Of a stretch of 35,118 nucleotides of DNA, positions 1 to 7,033 are shown piece by piece (the stretch's first letter is position 1; each line of letters starts with the position of its first letter). Origin of the DNA: Saccharopolyspora rectivirgula DSM 43747 (lineage in GTDB: Bacteria > Actinomycetota > Actinomycetes > Mycobacteriales > Pseudonocardiaceae); the NCBI RefSeq assembly GCF_000497205.1, contig NZ_AYJW01000041.1, positions 1 to 35,118 of the forward strand, in the 5' to 3' direction. The notes beneath the pieces were generated by a model. It was not told the DNA's origin. It did no database searches and saw only the letters and a program-made list of their open reading frames with translations. Made by a program: the position numbers and the translations under genes.

Positions 1-105
1 CCGGAGAGGACCTGTTTGGACAGCGGGGGACGGTCGTAGGGCATGTGCGTCGGAAAAGTTCCCTTCCTCTTTTGCCAGGGGGTGGTCCACGACCCGGATA
101 TCCAT
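1..105 (-). pseudogene. Edge fragment: upp-like start running into a reductase-like motif
   Basis: Reading leftwards from an ATG at 105, the first 11 residues are MDIRVVDHPLA, which matches how actinobacterial uracil phosphoribosyltransferase (Upp) begins. The frame stays open to the window edge (35 codons), but after residue 11 it no longer looks like Upp. From position 44, one frame over, the sequence reads MPYDRPPLSKQVLS. This is the FAD-side motif of ferredoxin-NAD reductases; the intact reductase in this window has LPYERPPLSK at residues 41-50. No FAD-binding GxGxxG segment precedes it. A possible -10 box TACTGT (114-119) lies 8 nt before the ATG, suggesting a leaderless start. In M. tuberculosis upp (Rv3309c) lies in this gene neighbourhood, which supports a upp origin. 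A broken or chimeric locus is the simplest reading, but the evidence is only about 25 residues. Confidence 0.3.
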
Positions 106-122
106 GGGCAGTAACAGTAACC

Positions 123-138
123 TGCCTGCTAGCAGGCA
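123..138. promoter_or_regulatory. 16-bp perfect palindrome, candidate operator
   Basis: TGCCTGCT followed by AGCAGGCA is a perfect 16-bp palindrome. It sits 18-33 bp upstream of the upp-like ATG at 105 and just behind the possible -10 box at 114-119, a place where a repressor dimer would act. The length and symmetry fit a TetR- or GntR-type site, but the regulator is unknown. Confidence 0.35.
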
Positions 139-244
139 TATTCACCAACACAGACCAACGTGGCTTTCATCGCCCCCGCCGTTCGGCCACCGGATTCGCT
201 GCGCGAGCGGAGGGCTCCGCGGAGTCACCGCCGGACCGCGGGCG

Positions 245-278
245 GGGGGCATTCCGGTGCCGGCACCGGAATGCCCCC
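245..278 (-). terminator. Loopless 34-bp palindrome after the formaldehyde dehydrogenase gene
   Basis: GGGGGCATTCCGGTGCC (245-261) is followed directly by its exact reverse complement (262-278). It lies 20 bp past the stop codon of the leftward dehydrogenase gene, so it most likely ends that transcript. There is no U-tract, as is usual for high-GC actinomycete terminators. Confidence 0.6.
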
Positions 279-297
279 GCGCTGCGCTCATCCGGCC

Positions 298-1434
298 TCA
301 GGGGTGCAGCACCACCTTGGTGTAGCCCTCGATGCGCTGGTCGAACTTGCGGTACGCCTCCGGGGCCTCGCTCAGGGAGAGCTCGTGGGAGACCACGAAG
401 CTGGGCTTGGCCCTGCCGGCGATGATCATGTCCCGCAGCTGGCGGTTGTAGCGCTTGACGTTGCACTGCCCGGTGCCCATGACCTGGCCCTTTTCGAACA
501 TCCGCCCGATGGCCACGGAGAGCATGCCGCGCTTGGCGTTCTCGTCCACCCCGCCCGGGTCGGCCGGCACGTACAGGCCCGGCACGCCGATCCGGCCGGT
601 GGGGCGGACCGTCTCGATGATGGAGTTGAGCACCACGGCGGGCTCTTCCTTGCCCTCGGTGGTCCCGTGGGCTTGCGCCTGGTAGCCGACCGCGTCAACA
701 CCCTTGTCGGTGCCCTCTCCGTCGGTCTGGTCCTTGATCTGCGCGACCGGGTCCCCCTGGCTGAAGTCGATGGGGATGGCGCCGATGGATTCCGCCTTGC
801 TCAGCCGCTCGGGAATGCGGTCCACCGAGAACACCCGGGAAGCTCCGCGCAGCAGAGCCGAGTACGCGGCCATCAGCCCGACCGGCCCCGCCCCGTAGAC
901 CACGACGGTCTCCCCGGGGGACACCTGCGCCAGTTCACAACCGTGGTACCCGGTCGGGAAGATGTCGGCGAGCAGGATGAAGTCGGTCTCGTGCCCCTCC
1001 GGGGGCAGCTTCAGGCAGTTGAAGTCGGCGAACGGCACCCTCAGGTACTCGGCCTGCCCGCCCATGTACGGCCCCATCGCCACGTAGCCGTAAGCGCCAC
1101 CGGCGAACCCGGGGTTGACGGTCAGGCAGAAGCCGGTGTTGCCGGCCATGCAGTTCTTGCAGAAGCCGCAAGCGACGTTGAACGGCATGACCACGCGGTC
1201 GCCGCGCTTGAGGCTGACCACTCCGTCGCCGACTTCTTCGATGATCCCCATGTTCTCGTGCCCGAACACGATCCCGGGCTCGGCTGCGGTCCGGCCTTCG
1301 TACATGTGCAGGTCGGACCCGCAGATCGCCGTCGAGGTGATACGCACCAGAACATCGTTGGGATGTTGGATGGTCGGCCGCTCTACCTCTCCTATCTCCA
1401 CAGAGTACGGTTCCCGGTACACGACCGCTTTCAT
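298..1434 (-). CDS. fdhA: Glutathione-independent formaldehyde dehydrogenase (zinc alcohol dehydrogenase family)
   Basis: 378 aa, medium-chain zinc dehydrogenase. Catalytic zinc residues are Cys38 (CGSD) and His59-Glu60 (GHE). The structural zinc loop Cys89, Cys92, Cys95, Cys103 is complete, and the Rossmann motif GAGPVG is at 181-186. The segments PFNVACG, CLTVNP.. GGAYGYV and PTGYHG are typical of the glutathione-independent formaldehyde dehydrogenase group (Pseudomonas putida FdhA type), which oxidises formaldehyde to formate with tightly held NAD. The ATG at 1434 is chosen because GGAGGT lies 8-9 nt upstream and MKAVVY is the normal family start; the open frame upstream to 1539 lacks family similarity. 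It is divergent from deoC and may share control with it. The broad function is clear. The exact aldehyde is inferred from family resemblance, and other zinc alcohol dehydrogenases cannot be excluded. Confidence 0.88.
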   Translation of the reverse strand: MKAVVYREPYSVEIGEVERPTIQHPNDVLVRITSTAICGSDLHMYEGRTAAEPGIVFGHENMGIIEEVGDGVVSLKRGDRVVMPFNVACGFCKNCMAGNTGFCLTVNPGFAGGAYGYVAMGPYMGGQAEYLRVPFADFNCLKLPPEGHETDFILLADIFPTGYHGCELAQVSPGETVVVYGAGPVGLMAAYSALLRGASRVFSVDRIPERLSKAESIGAIPIDFSQGDPVAQIKDQTDGEGTDKGVDAVGYQAQAHGTTEGKEEPAVVLNSIIETVRPTGRIGVPGLYVPADPGGVDENAKRGMLSVAIGRMFEKGQVMGTGQCNVKRYNRQLRDMIIAGRAKPSFVVSHELSLSEAPEAYRKFDQRIEGYTKVVLHP

Positions 1435-1615
1435 CGCGGACCACCTCCGGTGGCGGTTACGCGGACAGAAGCATTGCCATCCGGGAATACCCGCCCGAGC
1501 GCTGGACGAGACCCGATCGCGTATCACTCGAAAGAGCACGCCCTCGAGGACGCCTCGATTCCGGTGGGTGATGGCGGATTTCGCCGCAGCGGGCGGAAGC
1601 CCTTGCCGCTCCGCA

Positions 1616-1621
1616 TAGACT
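1616..1621 (+). promoter_or_regulatory. -10 box for leaderless deoC
   Basis: TAGACT fits the actinobacterial TANNNT -10 consensus and ends 7 nt before the deoC ATG, so transcription would begin at or next to the start codon. No Shine-Dalgarno sequence lies upstream of the ATG. I see no clear -35 box. Confidence 0.45.
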
Positions 1622-1628
1622 CCCGGGC

Positions 1629-2600
1629 ATGGCCAACCCGCCGACGACCTCAGCCACCGGGCTGCCCGCCGACCTGGCCGAAGCGGTCCGGGACGACCGG
1701 TCCTTGCGCCGGTTCCTGCACTCCCTGCCCGGCGTCGACCCGACCGGGCTGGAGCTGCGGACCGCCGCCCTGACCGGTCGCAGCGTCAAAGGAGACGCCA
1801 AGCGGCAGGCAATCGACACCGCGATCCGGATGGTGGACCTGACCACCCTGGAAGGCGCCGACACCGCGGAGAAGGTGCGGGCGTTGTGCGCCAAGGCCCG
1901 CCGCCCGGATCCGGAGCACCCGGACACCCCTCGGGTGGCCGCGGTGTGCGTCTACCCGGACCTGGTCGAGGTCGCGGTGCGGGAACTGGGCGGCACCGGC
2001 ATCGGGGTGGCCTCGGTGGCCACCGCTTTCCCCTCCGGGCGCTCGTTCCGGCAGGCCAAGCTCACCGAGGTGGAGCTGGCGGTGGCGGCCGGGAGCACCG
2101 AGATCGACATGGTGATCGACCGGGGCGCGTTCCTGGCCGGGCGGTACGCCCAGGTGTTCGAGGAGATCCGCGAGGTCAAGCAGGCCTGCGGGAGCGCGCA
2201 CCTGAAGGTGATCCTGGAGACCGGCGAGCTCGGCACCTACGACGACGTCCGGCGGGCCAGTTGGCTGGCCCTGCTGGCCGGGGCGGACTTCATCAAGACT
2301 TCCACCGGCAAGACCTCTCCCGCTGCCACGCTGCCGGTGACCCACCTGATGCTGCAGGCGGTGCGGCAGTGGCAGGAGCGCACCGGGCAGTTCCGCGGCG
2401 TCAAACCCGCGGGCGGCATCCGCAGCACCAAGGACGCCATCCGGTACCTGGTCCTGGTGCAGGAGGCGGCCGGTCCGGAGTGGCTGACCCCGCGCCTGTT
2501 CCGGTTCGGCGCTTCCAGTCTGCTCAACGACCTGCTGATGCAGCGGCGCACCCAGCTCGAAGGCCACTACAGCGGCCCGGACTACGTGGCGGTGGACTGA
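1629..2600 (+). CDS. deoC: Deoxyribose-phosphate aldolase
   Basis: 323 aa class I aldolase that cleaves 2-deoxyribose 5-phosphate into acetaldehyde and glyceraldehyde 3-phosphate, the last step of deoxynucleoside catabolism. The Schiff-base lysine is Lys223 in GADFIKTSTGK, and the second active-site lysine is Lys259 in VKPAGGIR; EIDMVID (159-164) is the conserved strand before them. At 323 aa it belongs to the longer form with an N-terminal extension, not the roughly 220-aa form. The start appears leaderless (TAGACT 7 nt upstream, no Shine-Dalgarno). Its TGA is immediately followed by the ATG of the first aldehyde dehydrogenase gene, so the three genes form one coupled operon. Acetaldehyde made here is the obvious candidate ligand for the downstream proteins. 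Confidence 0.95.
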   Translation: MANPPTTSATGLPADLAEAVRDDRSLRRFLHSLPGVDPTGLELRTAALTGRSVKGDAKRQAIDTAIRMVDLTTLEGADTAEKVRALCAKARRPDPEHPDTPRVAAVCVYPDLVEVAVRELGGTGIGVASVATAFPSGRSFRQAKLTEVELAVAAGSTEIDMVIDRGAFLAGRYAQVFEEIREVKQACGSAHLKVILETGELGTYDDVRRASWLALLAGADFIKTSTGKTSPAATLPVTHLMLQAVRQWQERTGQFRGVKPAGGIRSTKDAIRYLVLVQEAAGPEWLTPRLFRFGASSLLNDLLMQRRTQLEGHYSGPDYVAVD

Positions 2601-4043
2601 ATGACCGACAGCAACCCCTTGGCATACTCCCCTGCGCTGGAATCGCGGGAAACGGCGAACCTCCGCGCCAACTACCAGTTGTTCGTCGACGGCGAGTTCA
2701 CCGAGGGCGCCGGAGAACCGCTGCGGATCACCGAACCGGCGACCGGGGAGCTCCTGACCGAGGTCGCCAGCGCAAACAAGTCTGATGTGGACAAAGCGGT
2801 GGGCGCGGCCCGCCGGGCGTTCGAGCAGACCTGGTCGCGCATGCCGGGGCGGGAACGCGGCAAGCACCTGTTCCGGATCGCCCGGCTGCTCCAGGAACGC
2901 GCGCGCGAACTGGCGGTGCTGGAAACGCTGCACACCGGAAAGCCCGTCCGGGAGTCGTCGAGCTTCGACGTGCCGGCGGCGGTGGCGCACTTGTTCCACT
3001 ACGCCGGTTGGGCCGACAAGCTCGGCTACGCCGGCTACGGGCCCGACCCCGCCCCGCTCGGGGTGGCCGCCCAGGTGGTTCCGTGGAACTCCCCGCTGTT
3101 CACCCTGACCCGCAAGATCGCCCCGGCCTTGGCCTGCGGCAACACCGTGGTGCTCAAGCCCGCGGAAACCGCCCCGTTGACCGCCGTGGTGTTCGCCGAG
3201 ATCTGCCAGCAGGCCCAACTGCCGGCCGGCGTGGTCAACGTCCTGCCCGGAACCGACGGCACCGGGGCCGCCCTGGTCGGTCATCCCGAGGTGGACGTGG
3301 TCTCCTTCACCGGCTCCACCAGCACCGGCAAGCAGGTGCAGCGCGCCCTGGCCGGCACCGGTCGGAAGCTGACCGCGGAACTGGGCGGCAACTCCGCGCA
3401 CATCGTCTACGCCGACGCGCCGCTGGACGAAGCGGTCGAGGGCATCGTCAACGGGATCGCCTTCAACCAGGGCCAGGTGCCCAGCGCCGGCTCCCGGGTG
3501 CTGGTGCAAGAACCGGTGGCCGAGGAGCTGCTGGAGCGGCTGCGGACGCGCACCGCGGCCCTGCGCGTGGGCGACCCGCTGGACCGGAACACCGACGTGG
3601 GCGCGGTGCACTCGGCGCAGCAGCTGGACCGGCTCACCGAGCTGGTGCGGAGCGGGGTGTCCGAGGGGGCGCGGCGCTGGACCAGTCCCTGCCCGCTGCC
3701 GGACAAGGGCTTCTTCTTCGCCCCGACGATCTTCACCGGCGTGCAGCAGTCCATGCGGATCGCCCGGGAGGAGATCCGCGGCCCGGTGGTGAGCGTGCTG
3801 ACCTTCCGCACTCCGCAGGAAGCGGTCAACAAGGTCAACAACACCCCGTACGGCCTGGCCGCCGGGATCTGGACCGAGAAGAGCTCGCGGGCGCTGTGGA
3901 CCGCGCAGCAGGTGCGGGCCGGCGTGGTCTGGGCGAACACGTTCCACCGATTCGATCCGACCGCCGCGTTCGGCGGGTACCAGGAGTCCGGCTTCGGCCG
4001 AGAGGGCGGTCGCGCTGGACTGGAGGCGTATCTCGATGTCTGA
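2601..4043 (+). CDS. Aldehyde dehydrogenase homologue lacking the catalytic cysteine
   Basis: 480 aa, full-length ALDH fold. Cofactor-site residues are kept: Asn163 in VPWNSP, Lys186 in VLKPAE, FTGSTSTG at 237-244, and the general base Glu260 in ELGG. The nucleophile is not: where active enzymes read NQGQ-C-C-C-AGSR this one reads NQGQ-V-P-S-AGSR, so Pro294 occupies the catalytic Cys position (codons 3480-3485, CCC AGC). It starts directly after the deoC stop and overlaps the next gene by 8 nt (ATGTCTGA). The layout of one full ALDH domain plus one truncated ALDH domain is that of ALDH16 proteins, whose vertebrate members also lack the Cys. I infer a pseudoenzyme or scaffold acting with DeoC; an unusual catalytic mechanism is the alternative. 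Confidence 0.85.
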   Translation: MTDSNPLAYSPALESRETANLRANYQLFVDGEFTEGAGEPLRITEPATGELLTEVASANKSDVDKAVGAARRAFEQTWSRMPGRERGKHLFRIARLLQERARELAVLETLHTGKPVRESSSFDVPAAVAHLFHYAGWADKLGYAGYGPDPAPLGVAAQVVPWNSPLFTLTRKIAPALACGNTVVLKPAETAPLTAVVFAEICQQAQLPAGVVNVLPGTDGTGAALVGHPEVDVVSFTGSTSTGKQVQRALAGTGRKLTAELGGNSAHIVYADAPLDEAVEGIVNGIAFNQGQVPSAGSRVLVQEPVAEELLERLRTRTAALRVGDPLDRNTDVGAVHSAQQLDRLTELVRSGVSEGARRWTSPCPLPDKGFFFAPTIFTGVQQSMRIAREEIRGPVVSVLTFRTPQEAVNKVNNTPYGLAAGIWTEKSSRALWTAQQVRAGVVWANTFHRFDPTAAFGGYQESGFGREGGRAGLEAYLDV

Positions 4044-4917
4044 CGGACGCACACCGGAGCGACTGGCAGTGGCGAAGACGTACAAGCTCTACCTCGGTGG
4101 GGCGTTCCAGCGCTCCGAATCCGGCCGGGTCTACCCGGTGCACGAGGCGACCGGCGGGTTCCTGGCCAACGCGGCCCGGGCCTCCCGCAAGGACGTGCGG
4201 GACGCGGTGAGCGCGGCCCGCAAGGCCTTCGCCGGCTGGTCCGGCGCCACCCCCTACAACCGGGGGCAGGTGATCTACCGGATCGCCGAGGTGCTGGAAG
4301 GGCGGCGCGCCCAGTTCACCGCCGGACTGCGGGCGGCTGAGGGGTTGTCCGCGGGCGAGGCCGAAGCGGTGCTGGACACCGCGATCGACCGACTGGTGTG
4401 GTACGCGGGGTGGACCGACAAGGTCGCCGCCGTGCTGGGCTCCCCCAACCCGGTCGCGGGACCGTACTTCTCCTGCAGCTCCCCCGAGCCCGTCGGGGTG
4501 GTGGGCGTGCTGGCGCCGCAGAACTCCTGCCTGCTCGGCCTGATCAGCGCCCTGGCCCCGGTCATCGCCACCGGGAACACCTGCGTGCTGGTGGCCAGCG
4601 AGCGGCGTCCGCTGCCCGCGATCGACTTCGCCGAGGTGCTGGCCACTTCCGACGTGCCCGGCGGCGTGGTCAACGTCCTCACTGGACGGACAGCGGAGTT
4701 GGGCCCGGTGCTGGCCGCCCACGCCGACGTCAACGCCCTGGACCTGACCGGCGCCGCGGACGCCGAGCTGCGGGCGGAGCTGGAGGAGGCGGCAGCGGGC
4801 ACCGCCAAGCGGGTCCTCGCCACCGCCGAACCGGACGACTGGACGACCGACCCGGGGCTGCGGCGGCTCCGCTCGTTCGTGGAGCTCAAGACGCTCTGGC
4901 ACCCGCTCGGGGCGTGA
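4036..4917 (+). CDS. Truncated aldehyde dehydrogenase-like protein (no catalytic domain)
   Basis: 293 aa, aligning only to the N-terminal NAD-binding half of aldehyde dehydrogenases (YKLYLGGAFQRSESGR near residue 16, VGVLAPQNS at 155-164, ALAPVIATGNTCVLVASE at 172-189). The cofactor lysine of VLKPAE is Val186 here, and the FTGS loop has become LTGA. The frame ends about where the catalytic domain would begin, at a real stop followed by a terminator, so this looks like an inherited short form and not a recent truncation. It overlaps the upstream ALDH gene by 8 nt. The match is to the C-terminal pseudo-domain of ALDH16, and I infer that the two gene products associate. No enzymatic activity is expected from this chain alone. 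Confidence 0.8.
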   Translation: MSDGRTPERLAVAKTYKLYLGGAFQRSESGRVYPVHEATGGFLANAARASRKDVRDAVSAARKAFAGWSGATPYNRGQVIYRIAEVLEGRRAQFTAGLRAAEGLSAGEAEAVLDTAIDRLVWYAGWTDKVAAVLGSPNPVAGPYFSCSSPEPVGVVGVLAPQNSCLLGLISALAPVIATGNTCVLVASERRPLPAIDFAEVLATSDVPGGVVNVLTGRTAELGPVLAAHADVNALDLTGAADAELRAELEEAAAGTAKRVLATAEPDDWTTDPGLRRLRSFVELKTLWHPLGA

Positions 4918-4940
4918 GCGGCGCGGCGCCGGGCGCCGCT
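4917..4940. terminator. Bidirectional hairpin between convergent genes
   Basis: AGCGGCGC (4917-4924) and GCGCCGCT (4933-4940) form an 8-bp GC stem with an 8-nt loop. It lies exactly between the ALDH operon end and the stop of the leftward SMI1/KNR4 gene (4945), so it can serve both transcripts. Confidence 0.5.
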
Positions 4941-4944
4941 GCCG

Positions 4945-5526
4945 TCAGTTGACCCGCCAGGTCAGCCGGCCGTCCTCGGTCACCACCGGGAAGCTGTGGA
5001 CGACCGCGGTGCCCTCGGTGAGCGCCCGGTGCACCGAGCCGAGCATGTCCCGGATGCTGCGCCACCCGCACCACTGCACCCGCCCCGCGTCCTTCTCCCA
5101 CTCCAGCACGCACCCGCGCAGCGGCCCCGGGCGCAGGTCCACCACCAGCTCGTCGGCGTAACCGTCCCCGGCGATCGGCATCCACTCCGGGTGGAAGACC
5201 TGGCTGTGCGCCCCGGCCTGCCGCCCGGCCGCCCGCCCGACCGGCAGCTGCTCGCACTTGGCCCGCCACTCCTGGAGCGACTTGTGCAGGCCGTAGGGCG
5301 TGTAGAACGGCGGCAGCACCTCGGCGAGCACGTCCGGATCGGTGCCATCGCAGCAGGACCACCAGGCGCGCAGGTCGGCCGGCAGTTCGGCCGACAGCTC
5401 CTGCTGCACCGCGGTGAAATCACGCGCGGTGGCCGGGACGCGCAGCGCGGCCGCGGTCACCGGTGCGTGCTGGCGCAACCAGTGCTCGATTTCCGCCCAC
5501 AGCTCAGCGACTTCCATTCCGTTCAT
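4945..5526 (-). CDS. SMI1/KNR4 family protein
   Basis: 193 aa, soluble. The core features of the SMI1/KNR4 (SUKH) fold are visible: an N-terminal helical segment, then ELPADLRAWWSCCDG (about 48-62), a central FHPEWMPIAGDGYADELVVDL (about 111-131), and GCVLEWEKDAG (about 138-148). Proteins of this fold are widespread in Streptomyces and relatives; some are immunity proteins of contact-dependent toxins and others are of unknown role. No toxin gene is adjacent, so an immunity role is unsupported here. The start is uncertain: ATG at 5526 or ATG at 5517, the latter with GGA close upstream. It is divergent from the acidic conserved gene at 5753. Confidence 0.75.
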   Translation of the reverse strand: MNGMEVAELWAEIEHWLRQHAPVTAAALRVPATARDFTAVQQELSAELPADLRAWWSCCDGTDPDVLAEVLPPFYTPYGLHKSLQEWRAKCEQLPVGRAAGRQAGAHSQVFHPEWMPIAGDGYADELVVDLRPGPLRGCVLEWEKDAGRVQWCGWRSIRDMLGSVHRALTEGTAVVHSFPVVTEDGRLTWRVN

Positions 5527-5738
5527 GATCGTCAGCTCGGCCCGCGGCCGGTACCGCCAACCGGAACCCCCCTGGCCGGGCAGTCCGCTGCGCCGTGTGG
5601 TGGCTTCTGCTCCGCCGTGGCGTCACTTGCTGTTCCGCTCCCCGTTGCACTCGACGGGGTGACTACCGTGTCAGGCTGACCGGGTTACGAAGTGTGTTCC
5701 CCCGCCCCGTAGGCTTCCGCGAGGTCGGGTTCGGTGAC

Positions 5739-5744
5739 GGAGGT
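5739..5744 (+). promoter_or_regulatory. Strong Shine-Dalgarno site
   Basis: GGAGGT, 8 nt before the ATG at 5753, fixes the start of the acidic conserved protein. The intergenic region 5527-5752 shows no convincing -35/-10 pair. Confidence 0.7.
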
Positions 5745-5752
5745 ACCGAGAG

Positions 5753-6979
5753 ATGGCGCAGGACATCGTTCCCATCGAGCTTGGGCTGCCACAAGGCGAC
5801 GTGGTCACCTTGTGGGCACCGCGGTGGCGGGAGGACGGCGAGGAGTGGGAAGCGTTCCTGGGTCATGAGGACGACCTGTACGCGTTCCCGGACGCCGCCC
5901 GGCTGACCGCGTTCGTGCGCACCGCCAAGGAGCACGACCTGATCGACCACCCGGCGTGGCACGTGGTCACCGCCCTGTCGGCCGCGGAGCTGTCCCCGGA
6001 CGAGGACCACCAGTTCGACTTGGTGGGGGTCCCGGAGCTGGTGGCCGAGCCGCCGGACACCTGGACGCTCAGCGAGCTGGCCGACATCGTCGACATCGCG
6101 CGTTCCCTGGCCGACGTCTGCGACCTCGAGCAGGTGCACGAGGTGCTGGACGCGGCCCCCGGTTTCGCCTTGCTGGGCGAAGGAACGCTGGCCTTCTCCG
6201 GACGGGACGGGCAGCGCCGCTGGAACGAGCTGTGCAAAGTGGTCGCCGAGCGGTGGGACGAGCTGCTGGACGCCATCGACTCGGTGGTCACCGTCCCGGC
6301 CGTCCCCGAGGACGCGGTGGCGACCGCGGAAGCGGAGCTCGGCGAGCTGCTGGGGGACGAGGACGACGACACCCCGGCCACCGCCGAGATGTCCGATGTG
6401 GACGACTACGAGGACGCGGAGACCGGGTTCTGGGGCGAGGTCGGCATCGACCCGATCCGGATCATCACCAGCCAGGGCGAGTACTACTCGCTGCGCTGCT
6501 ACCTCGACGACGACCCGGTTTTCCTCGGCAGCGACGGGAAGATCGACGTGTTCACCAGCCCCCGCGAACTGGCCCGCTTCCTGGCCGACGGCTCGAAGAT
6601 GGTGGGCAACGAGCTGGCCGAGGTCTCCACCTGGCCGCAGGTGCAGGAGAAGGCCACCGGCGGCGAGCTGGACATCGAGGTCACCGACGAGAACACCTAC
6701 CTGCTGGCCGGGCTGGACGCCGACCTGGCCGAAGGCCCGCAAGCGGTGGACCCCACCCAGCTGGACCTGGCCGAGGAACTGCTGCTGGACGCCGCCGCCT
6801 GGGCCGGCGACGAGAGCACCGAGCAGGCGCTGCAGCCGTCGGAGCGGCTCGGCTGGTTGATCTCGTTCATCCTGCAGCCCGACCCGAACCGGCTGCCGCC
6901 CAGCCCGCCGTTCGACGACGAAGTCGCCGTCTGGCGCGAGCTGGTGGACGCCCTGGAGAACCGGCTGCGCGTCCACTGA
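5753..6979 (+). CDS. Conserved acidic protein of unknown function (Rv3311 type by position)
   Basis: 408 aa, strongly acidic, no signal peptide or membrane segment. The N-terminal half opens with MAQDIVPIELGLPQGDVV and WAPRWREDGEEWEAFLG. A low-complexity acidic linker (about 195-225, rich in Asp and Glu) separates it from a C-terminal half starting at FWGEVGIDPIRI and including GEYYSLRCYLDDDPVFLG. I recognise no enzyme motif. In M. tuberculosis the equivalent position near add, deoA, cdd and sdh holds Rv3311, and I take this as its orthologue from memory of gene order and of the N-terminal wording, not from an alignment. The strong Shine-Dalgarno GGAGGT decides the ATG. The duplicated look of the two halves (each with a W/Y-rich start followed by an acidic helix) is only suggestive. 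Confidence 0.7.
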   Translation: MAQDIVPIELGLPQGDVVTLWAPRWREDGEEWEAFLGHEDDLYAFPDAARLTAFVRTAKEHDLIDHPAWHVVTALSAAELSPDEDHQFDLVGVPELVAEPPDTWTLSELADIVDIARSLADVCDLEQVHEVLDAAPGFALLGEGTLAFSGRDGQRRWNELCKVVAERWDELLDAIDSVVTVPAVPEDAVATAEAELGELLGDEDDDTPATAEMSDVDDYEDAETGFWGEVGIDPIRIITSQGEYYSLRCYLDDDPVFLGSDGKIDVFTSPRELARFLADGSKMVGNELAEVSTWPQVQEKATGGELDIEVTDENTYLLAGLDADLAEGPQAVDPTQLDLAEELLLDAAAWAGDESTEQALQPSERLGWLISFILQPDPNRLPPSPPFDDEVAVWRELVDALENRLRVH

Positions 6980-6986
6980 CCCGAGC

Positions 6987-7014
6987 GGACCGCGCCGGGA
7001 GGTCGGCGCGGTCC
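6987..7014. terminator. Hairpin between convergent genes
   Basis: GGACCGCGCC (6987-6996) pairs with GGCGCGGTCC (7005-7014) around an 8-nt loop. It lies just past the stop at 6979 and before the add stop at 7034, so it is likely bidirectional. Confidence 0.6.
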
Positions 7015-7033
7015 CGGCCTCCCGGCCCCGCCG

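Noticed and set aside
160-1773. 537-codon open frame antisense to the formaldehyde dehydrogenase gene
   Set aside because: Shadow frame; runs across the terminator and the divergent promoter region.
1650-4085. 811-codon open frame antisense to deoC and the first ALDH gene
   Set aside because: It mirrors GC-rich codon usage of the real genes on the other strand; composition is Gly/Arg/His/Gln-rich with no domain, and deoC/ALDH are unmistakable.
4945-5526. SMI1/KNR4 protein as toxin immunity system
   Set aside because: No neighbouring polymorphic toxin, secretion gene or repeat array supports it.
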